Part shown: positions 22,345 to 34,065 of the stretch, piece by piece
Numbering within the stretch: position 1 is the stretch's first letter
How the letters are laid out: each line of letters starts with the position of its first letter
From: Chloranthus sessilifolius
Lineage: Eukaryota; Streptophyta; Magnoliopsida; Chloranthales; Chloranthaceae
NCBI GenBank assembly: GCA_021018995.1
Contig: CM037588.1
Span: forward strand, 94,958,765 to 95,022,764
Reading direction: 5' to 3'
DNA length: 64,000 nt
Program-made: the position numbers and the translations under genes
Notes under the pieces: model-generated
What the model was told of the DNA's origin: nothing
Databases searched by the model: none
The model's input: the letters and a program-made list of their open reading frames with translations, nothing else

Positions 22345-25300
22345 TCCCTACGCTATCGCTGGGATGGACGAGCGCCGTTGTCCCCAGTATCATCAGCTCG
22401 GAGGTCCACAGACTGGTCCTCTAAAAATATAATCCCAGCACCCAGAGTCCTTGGAAACTCTAGATGACGAGGCCTCGCTACAAAACCCCCCTCACTCGTC
22501 TGGCAAACAGACCTCCTCGATCAAGAACGAGGAGGATACCCCGTAAGAATATCACGAATGGCCGAATCCCTACGAGCATCATCCCTGGTGTGATCATGTG
22601 ACGTGTGACGAGACTGCCCAGTTGAAGAACCAGTAGCCCTCGACTCCGAGCCATCAAGTTGATTAACCATCCTACACACCCCTCACTCACTCCTCGTCAG
22701 AGATACTGCAATCAATCTAGGGACACCTGCAACTCCGCCTGCGTTGTCCGACGTGCCGCCTCTAACGCCTCGGTTTGAGTCATCTGTGTGACCATCATCT
22801 CAATGATTAGGTCCTCACGACTCTGCTTCTCTCCGAGGACCCGTCTCGCCTCGAGAGTGGCGGGCGCTCGTGCCGCCTCTAGACGTGCCTCCTCAAGCTG
22901 ATGGACCTGCATAACCACATCAAGTCAAAGGAAAACTAATATATACATAAACAAAATAAGAAACTTTCAAAAGGAAGGATTATACCAGATCCAGCCTCTC
23001 CTCCAGGAGTCGCCCAACTATCTCAGCCGTCACTGGATCAGCAGGAGGCACGAAAGGAATAGCGAGCGTAGGCAGCTGAAACAAGAACAAATAAATACAT
23101 AAAAAAATACTATAATAACAAATAGAACACGAACACAATAACTAAAACATACCTGAGTAGGGGTAGGAACAGACTCTTGAGGGGGAGCCCGGGGGCAGAG
23201 TCCGGAACAGCCTGCACAAAGAACCAAACAAACCAACACAAGACATGTCAGAACAAAATAAAGATGAAATAACATAAACAGAATTATGCCACATAAAAAA
23301 AAAAAACTATACTTGACTCTCCGGGCGTAGAGAAGCGGCAGTCGCCTCCCTCGCCTGAAGATCCTTGGGAACCCGACGCTGAAATGCCATATGATATTAG
23401 TAAGCTACTAAGAAAGCGAAACAATGACACCCAACAAACTAATGCAATGACACAAACAAGATAAAAGATTGAATGGAACTTACCCAATGATCTAGCTCGG
23501 CCCGAAGCTGAGCCATCGCTGGATCCTCCCGACTGGAGGAAGCAACTGAAGATGGATCAAATGCCCGAAGGAGACCTCCAGCAGCAAGCTCGGCTCTCTA
23601 CGAATAACAATAAACACATCAGTTGATAAGCTCACAATGCTAACAATTAATCAAACCATATTTGTAAAGACACTTACCAATCGATCAACCTCAGAATGTA
23701 GACTGGCCGCTGCCTCGCGGTTAGCTAGGTGTTGACTGCGATAGACATTCAGTAGGGCCGCTTGACGAGCAACCTCACCCTCCCTCTTAGACTGTCCAAA
23801 ATAAAATAAAATGAGATGCCACAGCCATATCAGAACGACCAGAAGACCGAGCCCACATAATACAAAAAAAAAACATAAATTAACTCACCAGGAGTTGTCG
23901 AGTCTCCGCTAGCCGAGCCCCCAACTCATCCTCCGCCGCCCTAGCCTGAGCAATCGAGGAGGCTAAGGAGTGTAGCATCTCCTCATTCGGATGAGGAGCA
24001 CACCCCATCCACTCCATCGCCCTATGGAGGGCTTCTAATGCCCCCCGCATGCTCATGATGAGATGGCCCTGCTCCAACGCAACCAGCCTCTCCCTCAAAC
24101 CCGACGCCGACTCTAGGCCACCGATTGCAAAAGAGCCACTCCCATGGAAGGGACGTGTGAAGAGGCGCCCACTACCCAATGCACTAAACCATTGCACATA
24201 CTCTCGAGCGTCCACCTCATCATGCACCCCTGTAACCCTAGTCCCTCCAACTCAAAAATCTACTATCTAAAGTGCCATTCGCTCCATAAAATTCCGGCCA
24301 GGAGGGTCGGTCATCCCCTTCACCACTCTATGACGAATCTTTGGAGGGACTCCCTGAACGAGCCCCAGCTGCCGTATCACTCGAGATGTGTGGATCCTCT
24401 CTACCCTCTCAAAATAATGGACCCTTATGTCCACATCAAAGAAGGGCCGGCCAAATTGAATCACTGGCACGCCCGAATCCTCCTCATCCGCATACATCCT
24501 CTGAATCACCTACACCCAAGCAAACGAGCCGACCCCTCAATGAAGACTTAGATCCTAAAAGACCGAGATAAAACAAAAAGAAACATACGCATGATGATCT
24601 ATACCTACCTCGCGTGCATATCCTCAAAGAGACCATGCACTGTCTGAAGATTCGAAAACCAACGACGACCCCTTAACGCCTCCCTCCACACGTGCATATG
24701 TGGAAACGTGAATCTCACCTCCAATGAAACCCTTGGATGAAGAAAAGCAAAGTGATCATATGCCCAAAACTAGAAAACAAAATAGAGGAAACGCTAAGTA
24801 GATGCTACTATCAAAAGACCAAAAAAAATAGACACTATGACATTAATTAACCAAAACTCACCTAGAGGAAAGGAAGGAAACCTTCGATCGTCGCAATGCC
24901 CTGTCCTCGACTGTAAAGCTGCTCATAGAGATGCGCCAATGCGACCGCACCCCACACATAGGTGGGGACTCGGTCCAAGTCCTCGAGAACCATAAAAAAT
25001 AACCCGGTGACGGATCCCTGAGTCGAAGAAGAGAAGAGCACTGCGCCAAGGAAGTGCATCAATAATGCTCGAAGCACCCTATCCGCAGCCAACCTCGGCT
25101 CCACCACGGGCTCCTGGCCCACCATTGTCACAGAATGCGCCTCATAAGACGCCTTTGCCTCTGAATGGCACCTCGAGGGGACGAAGCCACTCGCAAACAT
25201 ATCAAAAAACCAAGTGACTCGAACTACACCTAGCCTCGATCCACTTGACCTATACGGCACACCCAAAATCTCCTCACACACCTCCAAATAATGTCCTGCC

Positions 25301-26225
25301 ATCCGCCCTATGATCAGTTCACCCTCAAAACAAAGGTCGATAATGCGGACCCAGTCCTCTGGAGTTGGCAACATCATACCAACTGGAAAGAGAAGCACCT
25401 GATGTGTCTCCCTCCACCTCTGCACGATCGCTGTAATCAGGCCACGAGCGACCTGAAAGGGCTCCAACGCTAGGATCGGTCCAAAATCGAAAGACACCAG
25501 TCACGGCCGCTGAAACTCTGGTAAGGCGCGGTACCAAGTATGATACTCAGTCCATGCTGAGCTGATAGCTAGCTGCGAGGGCTCCTATCGAACGAAACAT
25601 AAGTAATAATAGTAAGACTAACACATACCTATGACGAAAGACAAACGAACTTAGAACTAAAATCAAGTCAAATATGCCCCGCACACAATAACAATTTACA
25701 ACAACCACACGAAATGTGATAAGGGCAACTGAATAGAAACATGACCTATCTCTAGATGTCGGCATGATGCATGAGTGAGCACACAACCAAGGATCAATGC
25801 AGGTTCGACATAAATTAGAAGGGTTTTCAGAGCCTAATAAACCTATGTCGTAGCCTAAATGGCTGAGAAAATGAAAGAACTCTTGTTCATGGGTGCTTAC
25901 CTGGCCTCGAGTGAAGAAATCCTCCTGCAAAAAGTGTCTGCGATCTCGATGCTCCTCACCCTGGTGCTCCTCAGCCACACCCTCAGCTCTCTCACCCTCA
26001 GGTATCTCACCCTCAACCCTCTCACCCCCATCCTCAGTGACCCCCTGCTCAATATAGAGCACCTCCTCCCTGACCCCCGACTGGTCAACCTCCAATACCT
26101 CCTCTCTAACCACCTCCCCGACAACGTCGGTTCGAGCCTCAGAAGTCTCACCTATCTCCAACCCCTAACATCCTCTCCAACTCAGAAATAGTAAGATCGT
26201 GCCCACCAATACCCTCACCCTCCAT
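22345..26225 (-). pseudogene. Antisense plant-mobile-domain gene in Tat 3' region, multi-exon, decayed
   Basis: Ten exons can be traced with GT-AG borders: 26225-25901, 25584-24862, 24769-24605, 24509-23889, 23791-23678, 23597-23484, 23378-23313, 23211-23153, 23075-22986 and 22906-22712. The introns I traced all fall in phase 0. Exon 1 is acidic. Exon 2 carries the plant mobile domain signature (THQVLLFPVGMMLPTPED; YVWGAVALAHLYEQL), continued in exons 3-4. Exons 5-10 look like coiled coil. In-frame stops lie at 25501, 24862, 24605, 24267 and 24252, each one C-to-T change from CAG or CGA. A frameshift lies near 26150. Exon 8 is one base short of a multiple of three. Bases 22670-22345 may be a last exon (MVNQLDGSESRATGSS). 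The domain occurs in plant nuclear proteins and transposon-derived genes; its function here is unknown. Confidence 0.75.
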
Positions 26226-26395
26226 CCTAGAATGAAGAGCTCGAAAAACTAAAGAGAACGAAGGAAACGACGCTCAAAATGGATGGTCGGATAGTAAAAT
26301 ATCACGAAAACACGAAAATTAGAGCACAAAGAAATAAGGAAACAGACAATCAAAGACTAAAATGGATCGCGCGACAAAAATGAAAAGTTTTGAAC

Positions 26396-26403
26396 TATTT
26401 ATA
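26396..26403 (-). promoter_or_regulatory. TATA box of the antisense gene
   Basis: TATAAATA on the minus strand, about 170 bases upstream of the ATG at 26225. A motif array like that of the Tat LTR lies directly upstream of it (26410-26790). Confidence 0.6.
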
Positions 26404-26409
26404 GGACAC

Positions 26410-26790
26410 GCTAAAATCGTGCACATAAATTCATGTGCCCAAACCAATCACACCCCACTCTCACCGCGCTTAATTCGGATCACACGACCGGTCTTGAGTG
26501 CGTAACCTAATCGTTGCCTGCTCAAACCAACCCGACCATTTGGTTGCGTGCAACCTACTAAGCGCTTAATCACTTCAAGCGTCCACACAGTGGCACGTGA
26601 ATGCCAATGGTCACCCGTACAGTGGTCAGCCACTACCCTAATCACACGCCCGGTACTATGCGTTTAACTCGATCAAACGATCAGAAACTGGCTCTTAACG
26701 ATGTTCTGATGCTCTGAACACGTGTCCACCCTCTAGCGCGCAATTAATTTATGCGCTCGGAGTGAAGTGTGCAATTCCCCAAAAATACAA
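26410..26790 (-). repeat. GCGCTTAAT-type motif array upstream of antisense TATA box
   Basis: Repeated variants of GCGCTTAATY and its complement (26467-26475, 26559-26568, 26738-26748), mixed with TGCGTAA and CGTGTGATC elements. The Tat LTR has the same kind of array just upstream of its own TATA box (31470-31870). Confidence 0.6.
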
Positions 26791-28079
26791 AGAAAAAAGA
26801 AAAAAAATGCCCAAGTTCACAGGCCTAAATTGGGTGATCTCCGACATTAATTGTTAGCCTAAATAACGACCTTGTTAAGCCCGAACCAAAATATTCCAGA
26901 CTTAAAACAATATGCACTCCGATAACTAAAAGAAAATGCTCCAGACTAAGACCAAACTAAAAAAAATGCCCCGACACCGTTTACACGCTCTAGCCAAAAC
27001 TAAACAAAAAAAACTTGCCCCAACTAAGGCGAAACTAAATAGGAAAAATATCCCCATCATTCATACACTCCAACTAAGCCCAAACTAAGTCAAAACAAAA
27101 AAAATGCTCCTAACATACCCCGATCCAAAATAAATAAATTAAACAAGTAAACCTCGCACTCAAAACAAATCAAATAAGTTACAAAATAAACTAAACCTGA
27201 ATTTACAAAAGAAATTAAAATCATAATCTCTTCATAAATAAATAAAATAATTACAAAATACACCGAGGGCATACCCTCTGAAGATACAACTTAAAATTCA
27301 CACCTTCAGGCAATGCACGAATCCGGATTTATTTGAGAAACCAAAAATCTCATCTTCCCCTCTTCCCTTAGCATTACAGCAATTCGACTGCTACCTTGTA
27401 TTCGCAATCCCGTTCATTCTCAATAATCTACTCAATAAACACAACTCTTTGAATCCAACACCCGAGATACAAAAGAGAAAGGAAGAAAAGACAATAATAA
27501 ATAAGAAAATGCCCAAAACAAAAATGCCCCAAAACATTTAATCCCAAACTTGGAATAAAATTTAAAACAACAAGAACTCAAAGCTTTTAGCTCACACATT
27601 TATACACTATACCTCCTGAATTACCAAATGACAAGCGTCACACCTTTAAACCCTTCCAATCTAATAAATCTAAACCAAACACATACCCCCCTGAAAGACC
27701 ACAATCCATGACAAACCCAGATGAACCAATAATCACACAATACTTACCCCTTCAAGGAAACACAAATCTCAAAGCAAAGTAAACAAGCCGATAAGATTTG
27801 AATACTTAACACCCATCCAAAACTTTTAAAAAATCACACCTTTTAACAAGTGTCACCTCAAGTGAAACAAAAGACCAAAAACAAAATATCTTAAACTTTA
27901 AATTCAATTACCTTAAGAAAAAAACTCTAAAGTGAGACCCTACCAAACCCATCGGAACTAAGTAAACCCTCTAAACAAACTCCATAAAACAAACTGAACT
28001 CCAAGCTAAATTAAATCCTAAAATAAGTCAAACAAATCAGATAAATCCAACTAATCTGTTAGTAAGTTTAAATGAATAA
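26791..28079. other. Tat 3' region, no gene recognised
   Basis: A-rich sequence with repeated 'aaaatgccc' and 'ccaaactaa' phrases. The segment 27245-27290 resembles the possible antisense 3' end at 22250-22300. No coding frame with family signature on either strand. Confidence 0.5.
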
Positions 28080-28645
28080 ACAAGCACGATAAAAAAAAAA
28101 AAGCCTCTTTATTTATAACTCAAAAAGTTTACAAGTATCACCAGAGGCATACCTCCTGAATTTACAACCCAAAACGAAAACATAAAACTTTAACCGACAA
28201 CCCAAAACGAAGACTGGGTTCAAAATTGAAATGAAGCGAGGACCAAACTCCCCTCGGAGCGTCCAATCGGAGGCTTCAGGGAGAATTGGTTGGGAAACAC
28301 ATCCCTCCACTTTTTACTCCTTCTCTTTCGCTATCTTCACCTCCTCCCCCACCGCCTCCTCAACGCTGCCTTCACTGCTCCCTAAAAAGGACCGATGTGA
28401 AGACTAGCGCCCTCATTCCCAATACCGCCCACTTCCAAAATAACGTCGTCCACGAGCATCACCTCGAGACGGAGATCACGCAAAATAATGAATATAGGAA
28501 GAAATGACATCCCAATCCAACGGTTAGATCGCCTAATATCACTAAAACACGAATTTCAGAATATAAGATATCCAGATAAAGGTCAAAACTCATGACTAAA
28601 CCAAAGAATGAAAAACAAATGAAAGCTCCCCCGCTTATATAGAGT
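28080..28645 (-). other. Possible second antisense transcription unit
   Basis: On the minus strand a TATA-like TCTATATAAGC (about 28634-28645) is followed by a short ORF (ATG about 28591, MSFDLYLDILYSEIRVL). About 530 bases downstream is AATAAA (28108-28113) and an A/T run. The 3' part shares 'ggtatgcctctggtgata' text with 22250-22300. No domain recognised, so this may be noncoding or a remnant of a duplicated antisense gene end. Confidence 0.35.
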
Positions 28646-28649
28646 ACGG

Positions 28650-28990
28650 ACTCAATCACGCGCCAGAGCACAAGCGCTTAACCAAATCACGCGTCACACA
28701 CGATGTGCACAATCAAAAACACGCGCCTTGACCACAGCGCGCAAATAAGCCATCACCCGTGCCAACTGTGCGACGCTCTGATAGTGCGTAATCCATGAAC
28801 CGCACAAATTTATCAAATGATACACTGCCGCTGTGCGGCCTGAAAGGTCACCCGTACACTGACCTGGTGATGCCTCGATCATGTGCTACGATTATAGCGC
28901 ATAATCCAATCAACCGCACACCCACACACGCGTAAACGACCCCTCAAGCTTGAGATTGCACGCCCAAAAATAGGCACGCAATAGTATTGA
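28650..28990 (-). repeat. Second GCGC-type motif array upstream of antisense TATA box
   Basis: Variants such as caagcgcttaa (28670), acgcgccttga (28719), cagcgcgcaaa (28735) and tagcgcataatcc (28895). Same motif family and same relation to a minus-strand TATA box as the array at 26410-26790. Confidence 0.55.
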
Positions 28991-29074
28991 GCGACCTAAA
29001 ACATGCGCGCAATACTCGACTTATGAGGAAATCTACACCCTCATACCTTTGTATCCCATTTTGGCAAAAATTCT

Positions 29075-29725
29075 TTAGTCCCATCGCGTAGCCTTACAGG
29101 CTGTCTTGACAGAAAAGAAAGACCTACTCATCCATCCCATCACGTACCCTTACACGAGAAGGAAGCATTGACAACACCCGTCCCCATCGCGATAATGTGT
29201 ACACATGCGATATCACCTCAATATCTAGTCCCATCGTAATAAATTAGCCATGCCCTCATGTCCCATCACGAAAAGCTAAAGGCACACTCGCAAAAAAAAA
29301 AACTAAGCCAATCATGACGTAACCACAACGTGATTTCTTTTATAACTCAAGATCTGCCAAAGAAAGAAACAAGACACACCTATCACCCAAATATCCTATC
29401 AACGTCCCATCGCTAACTATGCTCAGCCAATATCCCATTGCCAACATCATTACCTGAAAATAAAAAAAAAGCTCAGACAACACCTATCACCCCACACGAA
29501 AAGAGGGAAAGATTGATCATGTCCCATCGCTAAGGTAAAGAGCTCTCTCTCTCTCCCGAATTGATCCCCACGTCCCACCAGGACTCATCCAACACACAAC
29601 CGAAGACAGGAAAAACCTCTAAAGTCCCATCGCGACATTATTTCTCCCAAGACATCACATCATAACCGCCAAACTCTGCCACAGCGGACCTGAAGAAAGA
29701 AGAAAACCTCCAAAGTCCCATCACG
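29075..29725 (+). repeat. Dispersed TCCCATCGCGA motif array
   Basis: At least ten copies of CCCATCGCGA or close variants at irregular intervals, for example near 29082, 29127, 29183, 29229, 29265, 29405, 29521, 29623 and 29717. The text between copies is unrelated, so this is not a simple tandem repeat. Confidence 0.7.
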
Positions 29726-30960
29726 ACACTACGGTGCCACCAGACCGTACAAGCTATGCACAATCCAGGTAAGTACTACCTACTTTTTTATTTTACTCGA
29801 TATTCCTCATAAATATATAGTTAGTTATGATTAAGTCGAATGTTTTTAAAACCCATCTCTCTCGACTCGCGAATCATTGTAGTCCTCCCATAAGAGACAA
29901 TCATCGGTACTCACCGAGAAGGTTAGACGGAGTATCCGCATGCCAAGTGTCGTCTTAATAATCACAATAACGGTTGAGTCCACAAATCTCGTGTTGGTGG
30001 ATCTACTCAACGATGTCTCAGAAGCCACGCTTTCCTCCGTTTTACCACTGAATTGATCTTAAGTTAAAATCCCTAAAATTTTCAAATTTTCGAAACTCCT
30101 GAATTTTCAAAATCCCCTTACCAACAAAAAAAAAGAGAGAAGAAAAGAAGAATAAAGCAACAAGATAAATAGGCCCAACTCACCTTTCTTTAAATACTAA
30201 AAAAAAATAAAAATTGATTAAGCGCCTCATCACCCGCACACAATAAATTACACTTAAACCTGACCTTTAACTCCTAAGACCCCTGAACTCACAATCAAGC
30301 GCATATCCCACTGCGAAGAATTAGAACAAGCGCATACTCCACTGCGCAGAATCATTTATTCAGACACATTAGGACTAGAATTCCCAACTGAGAGGCCGAC
30401 TCCAGATGAAATAGCGCACACGCCACTGCGTAGAATTCAATTGAGCACACCTCACAAGACCCCCACCTCAATTACCAGCCCAAACTAGCCATTCTCCTGA
30501 AAAACTGAACATTGAGTATATTTAATCTAAGAACTTATAAACGCCTAGTGGAAAAGGAATGTCTGACGCACATTGGTGTGAGCAATGACGCGCCCGGTTT
30601 GACATGACTTGCAAAAGCCTTCGATATTACATGATACTTCATTTTATTATTATCGCTCTCTAAACCTTATTTTGGACATTTGATTGACGCCCTGATACCT
30701 CGACTGCTTAAAATCCCTCTGTTAGCCCGCGCCATGCAGCGGGATGCGCCATGCACCCACAGACTCGGAATGCACCCTTCGACAGCTACCATTTGCCCTT
30801 CAAATGCTCCATTTTAGATTGTGCTGATAGATAAGAAAGTCAAGCATGTTATGTCACCATCCCCAGTTCACATTTGTGATTTCTCAAGAAAAACGAGAAG
30901 ACACCTCGAATGTGGGGTGTCTACTTTTTCGACGCGTTCTTACTTTGCAAGAGTGTGCCG
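29726..30960 (+). other. End of Tat 3' region
   Basis: Noncoding. Contains a further loose GCGC-type array (30210-30450: aagcgcctcat, aagcgcatatcc, tagcgcacacg). No gene recognised. Confidence 0.5.
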
Positions 30961-30972
30961 AAGAGGGGCATC
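30961..30972 (+). other. Polypurine tract of Tat element
   Basis: Aagaggggcatc directly before the LTR start TGTAGACACCCCC. Confidence 0.7.
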
Positions 30973-31042
30973 TGTAGACACCCCCATTTTGCCCTCTCGA
31001 AATATATAAATTTTTTCGGTCAACCATTGACCTCATAACCCA

Positions 31043-31440
31043 GATATGGGACCATATGCTGAAACAATAGTATATGGCTTGACACAGACTAAAATAATAG
31101 CTTTGTGGCTCAGGTCCCGATGTAGGGAGACTATATACTAAAACAATAATATATAGTCGAAATGCAGATTGAAATAATAGTCTTGCATTTTAGACCCCCT
31201 AACCCTAATGTGGGACCATATACTGAAACAATAGTATATGGCTGAACACAGGCTGAAATAATAGTTCTGTGGCTTAGGCCCCATACCCCTGACGCATGAA
31301 CTATGCACTGAAATAATAGTGCATGGCCGAATACAGGTTGAAACAATAGATCTGTGGCTCAGATCGCAACATAGGGAGACTATATACTGAAACAATAGTA
31401 TATAGTCAAAATACAAGCTGAAATAATATCTTGACATTTC
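31043..31440 (+). repeat. Five tandem units with paired hairpins, constant loop
   Basis: Units of about 80-87 bases each carry two inverted repeats around the loop GAAACAAT, GAAATAAT or close variants. Strong stems are CCATATGCT/AGTATATGG (31052-31077), GACTATATA/TATATAGTC (about 31127-31158), CCATATACT/AGTATATGG (31216-31241), CTATGCACT/AGTGCATGG (about 31311-31336) and GACTATATACT/AGTATATAGTC (31378-31407). The weaker ones include CACAG/CTGTG (31247-31271). The loop is kept while stems change together. Being in U3, the array would sit in the 3' end of genomic RNA. Confidence 0.8.
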
Positions 31441-31469
31441 AAGCTTGACCCAGACCCGGACAACCTTGA

Positions 31470-31870
31470 ATTAAGTGCCTAAAACCAAGCGCTCAATTCG
31501 ATTGCACGCCAAATCACAAGCACACAATCAGTCCCCCATTCATACTAGACTTCCTTTCCCAGACCACCTCGAGACTCAATCACGTGCCTGATACAAGACG
31601 CGCGACCGGATTGAGCACCACACCACCGGCGCGCAATTGGCCTACGCCCGGCCTAGCCTCACCATCCTTGATCCCTAAGTTTCCTCAATTAAACGCTTCG
31701 AGAGTGGCGCTTAATTGGATTACGCACCTCATAATGGGTGCACAATTAGTTCTAACGCGACTAGGACAAGGAAACTCACTAAGCAAGTCAGCCGGTCGCT
31801 CACTGAGTCGGTGATTGACTCAAAGCGATTAAGCACCGGGAGACCGGTGCGCAATTTTATTAAATGTTTG
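31470..31870 (+). repeat. GCGCTTAATTGGATT-type motif array in Tat LTR
   Basis: Variants at 31488-31502, 31600-31612, 31627-31638, 31707-31720, 31735-31747, 31818-31830 and 31847-31856. They end about 30 bases before the TATA box. Confidence 0.7.
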
Positions 31871-31898
31871 AAATAAGGCGTTTAATTAAAGAAAAACC

Positions 31899-31906
31899 TA
31901 TAAAAG
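31899..31906 (+). promoter_or_regulatory. TATA box of Tat LTR
   Basis: TATAAAAG, downstream of the motif array and followed by a leader-like region. It would start genomic transcripts. Confidence 0.6.
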
Positions 31907-33667
31907 CTTTTCTTAATTTCGACCCAGAAAAAAAGAGGCTGGACAACACGAGAGAGAACGGACTTTTTTGGGATTCCGAAACCAGAGAACTCTGAGAATG
32001 AGCAACCTAACCATGATCTCAAAATTCAAGCATAGAATCTTCGAGGTTTCTCTCCGCAGCCCTGGTCCTAAGTAAAAATCTTAGTTTTAGACTTAGGATC
32101 TTACTCTTAGTTTTAATTATAGGTTTTAATTTTCAGTCCGAGACCGTAGCACCCTTTTTAGACTGCAAATTTTTTATCTGGTTCTACTTTTCCAAATTTA
32201 GAACCAGTCCTCAATCTGACGGTCTAATTTACTGACCCTTTAATTCCGATCTAAAATCTCAATTTCCAGTCCTATCATTAATTTCTGGTTTTGATCCTTG
32301 GATCCTAGAACCAGTCTTTAATCATACGGTTTGATTTTCTGATTTCGGACCCGAATTCAGTCCTAGAAATTTAAATTTAAAATTTAATTTCTTAGTTTAA
32401 TGTTTCTAAAAATCCTAAATATTAATTTTAGTTTCTATAATTCTTGTTTCTTAATTTTATTCATAATTATTACTCCGAAATCGACTCTGAAAAATCCAAA
32501 AATACTATTTTATAATCTTAAATCCAATTTATCTTTAATCTCAGTCATCCGATTTGCCCAAGAGAGCTTACGAAGGGTACTCGAAAATGAGGCCAATCCT
32601 CCTTAGTATAGAAGGCCCAAACCCCTTTTTTTAGAATTACTTAGTTTCTTTAATTAGGGTTATAATATTAGTTCCATAATTTCTTCTCAGAATTTTAGTA
32701 TAGTCAATTTACATGTTTTATTTTAATTAAATCCTCAGAATAATTGTTTCGATTAGAACTCCAATAAAATTAGTTCCTTTATTTTAATTAGAGAATTCTA
32801 GCATAGTTAATTCCTCGCTTTATTAGACCCTAGTGTCAGTAATCAGTCCTTTTATTTTAATTAAAATTTTAGTATAATTAATTCATTGCTTTGATTATAA
32901 TTTCTAGTCAAATCAGTCCTTTGTTTTTAATTAGACTTTAGCATGATTAATTCATTGAGTTAATTAGATTTCAAGTACAGTTAATTCATTACTCTAATCA
33001 GAATTTTAATCAAAATTAGTTTGTTTCCCTCAATTAAACTTTTCTATTTTACTCATATAAAATTAATTCGTTGCTTAAATTAGAGTTTTAGTAAAACTAG
33101 TTTTCTATTTCAATTAGAATTCTGGTACAACTAGTATACGAGCTTTACTTAGAATTTCAGTATAACTAGTATGCGTAGTTTAATTAAAGTTTCATTAAAA
33201 TTAATATACCTGCATTCCTAGTACAATTAGGAGACTGATGTTAATTGGATTTTTAGTGGTATTAGGACACTATATTAATTAGAAATATAGTAGTGCTAGG
33301 AAACTAAAATTAATTAGACTCCTAAGGGAAATAGAATACTAAATTAAATAAACCATAATAAATTCCCATATAACTAAACTCACAAGAGAATTGGAAAGTC
33401 TAAACTGATTAGAACTACAATAATAACAGGAGAAGGGAAGAAAAATTAAACTATCTAAATTATAAAAAAAGACATAGCTGCCGACGTTCGCAGGCGGACG
33501 ATTCAGTAAAGAAGTAACTCACACCCGCTCTAAAGCGTGATCATTGACGTGTTGCAGCATTATTAAATATCTGCATTTGGTGATCGCAACAAACTAGGAA
33601 CCTTCCTAGAAAACCCTTTATTTCTAACATTTCAAACGCCGCATTGCTAGAGTCCACTTGGACAAAA

Positions 33668-34065
33668 TTGGAGCCATTGATTTAACGGGGACCGAGAGGA
33701 ACTCAAAAAAAGTGCACACCAACAAGTCTCTCTTTGAATAAAAGAGGAAATATGGCTCAAAATCTCACTGATTTGTAATTTTGAAACTAGAGTCTAAAGT
33801 TTTGTAGTTTAGATCAATCTATTATTTCAAACATTCATTCTAATACAGTGTTCAACGAGCTACGCATGAATTGTACTATTTTTTATTCTGATTATTGAAT
33901 TCCTACTATAATGGTTTGTAAGTTTTCAAGATTTATAATTTTTCTATCATAATTCCTACGTAATGATCAACTAAAATTCAAAAATTTTTGAAAAACTTTA
34001 TACAAAAATAAATAAACTAAAACTAAATGATTTTACTGCTATACACAGAAATTGTGTATTCCCCT
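33668..34065 (+). other. Sequence between Tat LTR and E3 LTR
   Basis: AT-rich, no gene recognised. Its first bases (ttggagccattg, later ggggaccgagagg) are faintly like a Tat primer-binding site with leader, which would make the preceding LTR a 5' LTR of another copy. It may equally be flanking DNA. Confidence 0.3.

Larger units (their letters stand above)
3703..33667 (+). mobile_element. Tat-lineage Ty3/gypsy element, interrupted by E1 and E2
   Basis: The assignment rests on the RT block (DDFPLPHIDTLVDNTAGHE, FSGYNQIK), the FAWSYEDMPDLDP segment before it, a second RNase H after the usual one, and an LTR starting TGTAGACACCCCC. Its pol is split at 6444/19486 by E2, and its left side is cut by E1. 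The 3' region from integrase stop to LTR is about 10 kb and carries an antisense gene. The 5' LTR is outside the window, and the right end is uncertain. All coding parts are decayed. Confidence 0.8.
30973..33667 (+). repeat. Tat LTR (right end uncertain)
   Basis: TGTAGACACCCCCATTTTG is a typical Tat LTR start. A hairpin array (31043-31440), a GCGC-type motif array (31470-31870) and a TATA box (31899-31906) follow in order. The end is placed before 'ttggagccattg' near 33668 on weak grounds; it could be some 70 bases earlier. Confidence 0.7.

Noticed and set aside
31131-31437. Minus-strand frames of 71 and 99 residues with repeated YYCFSI text
   Set aside because: They are produced by the tandem hairpin repeat and have no coding signature.
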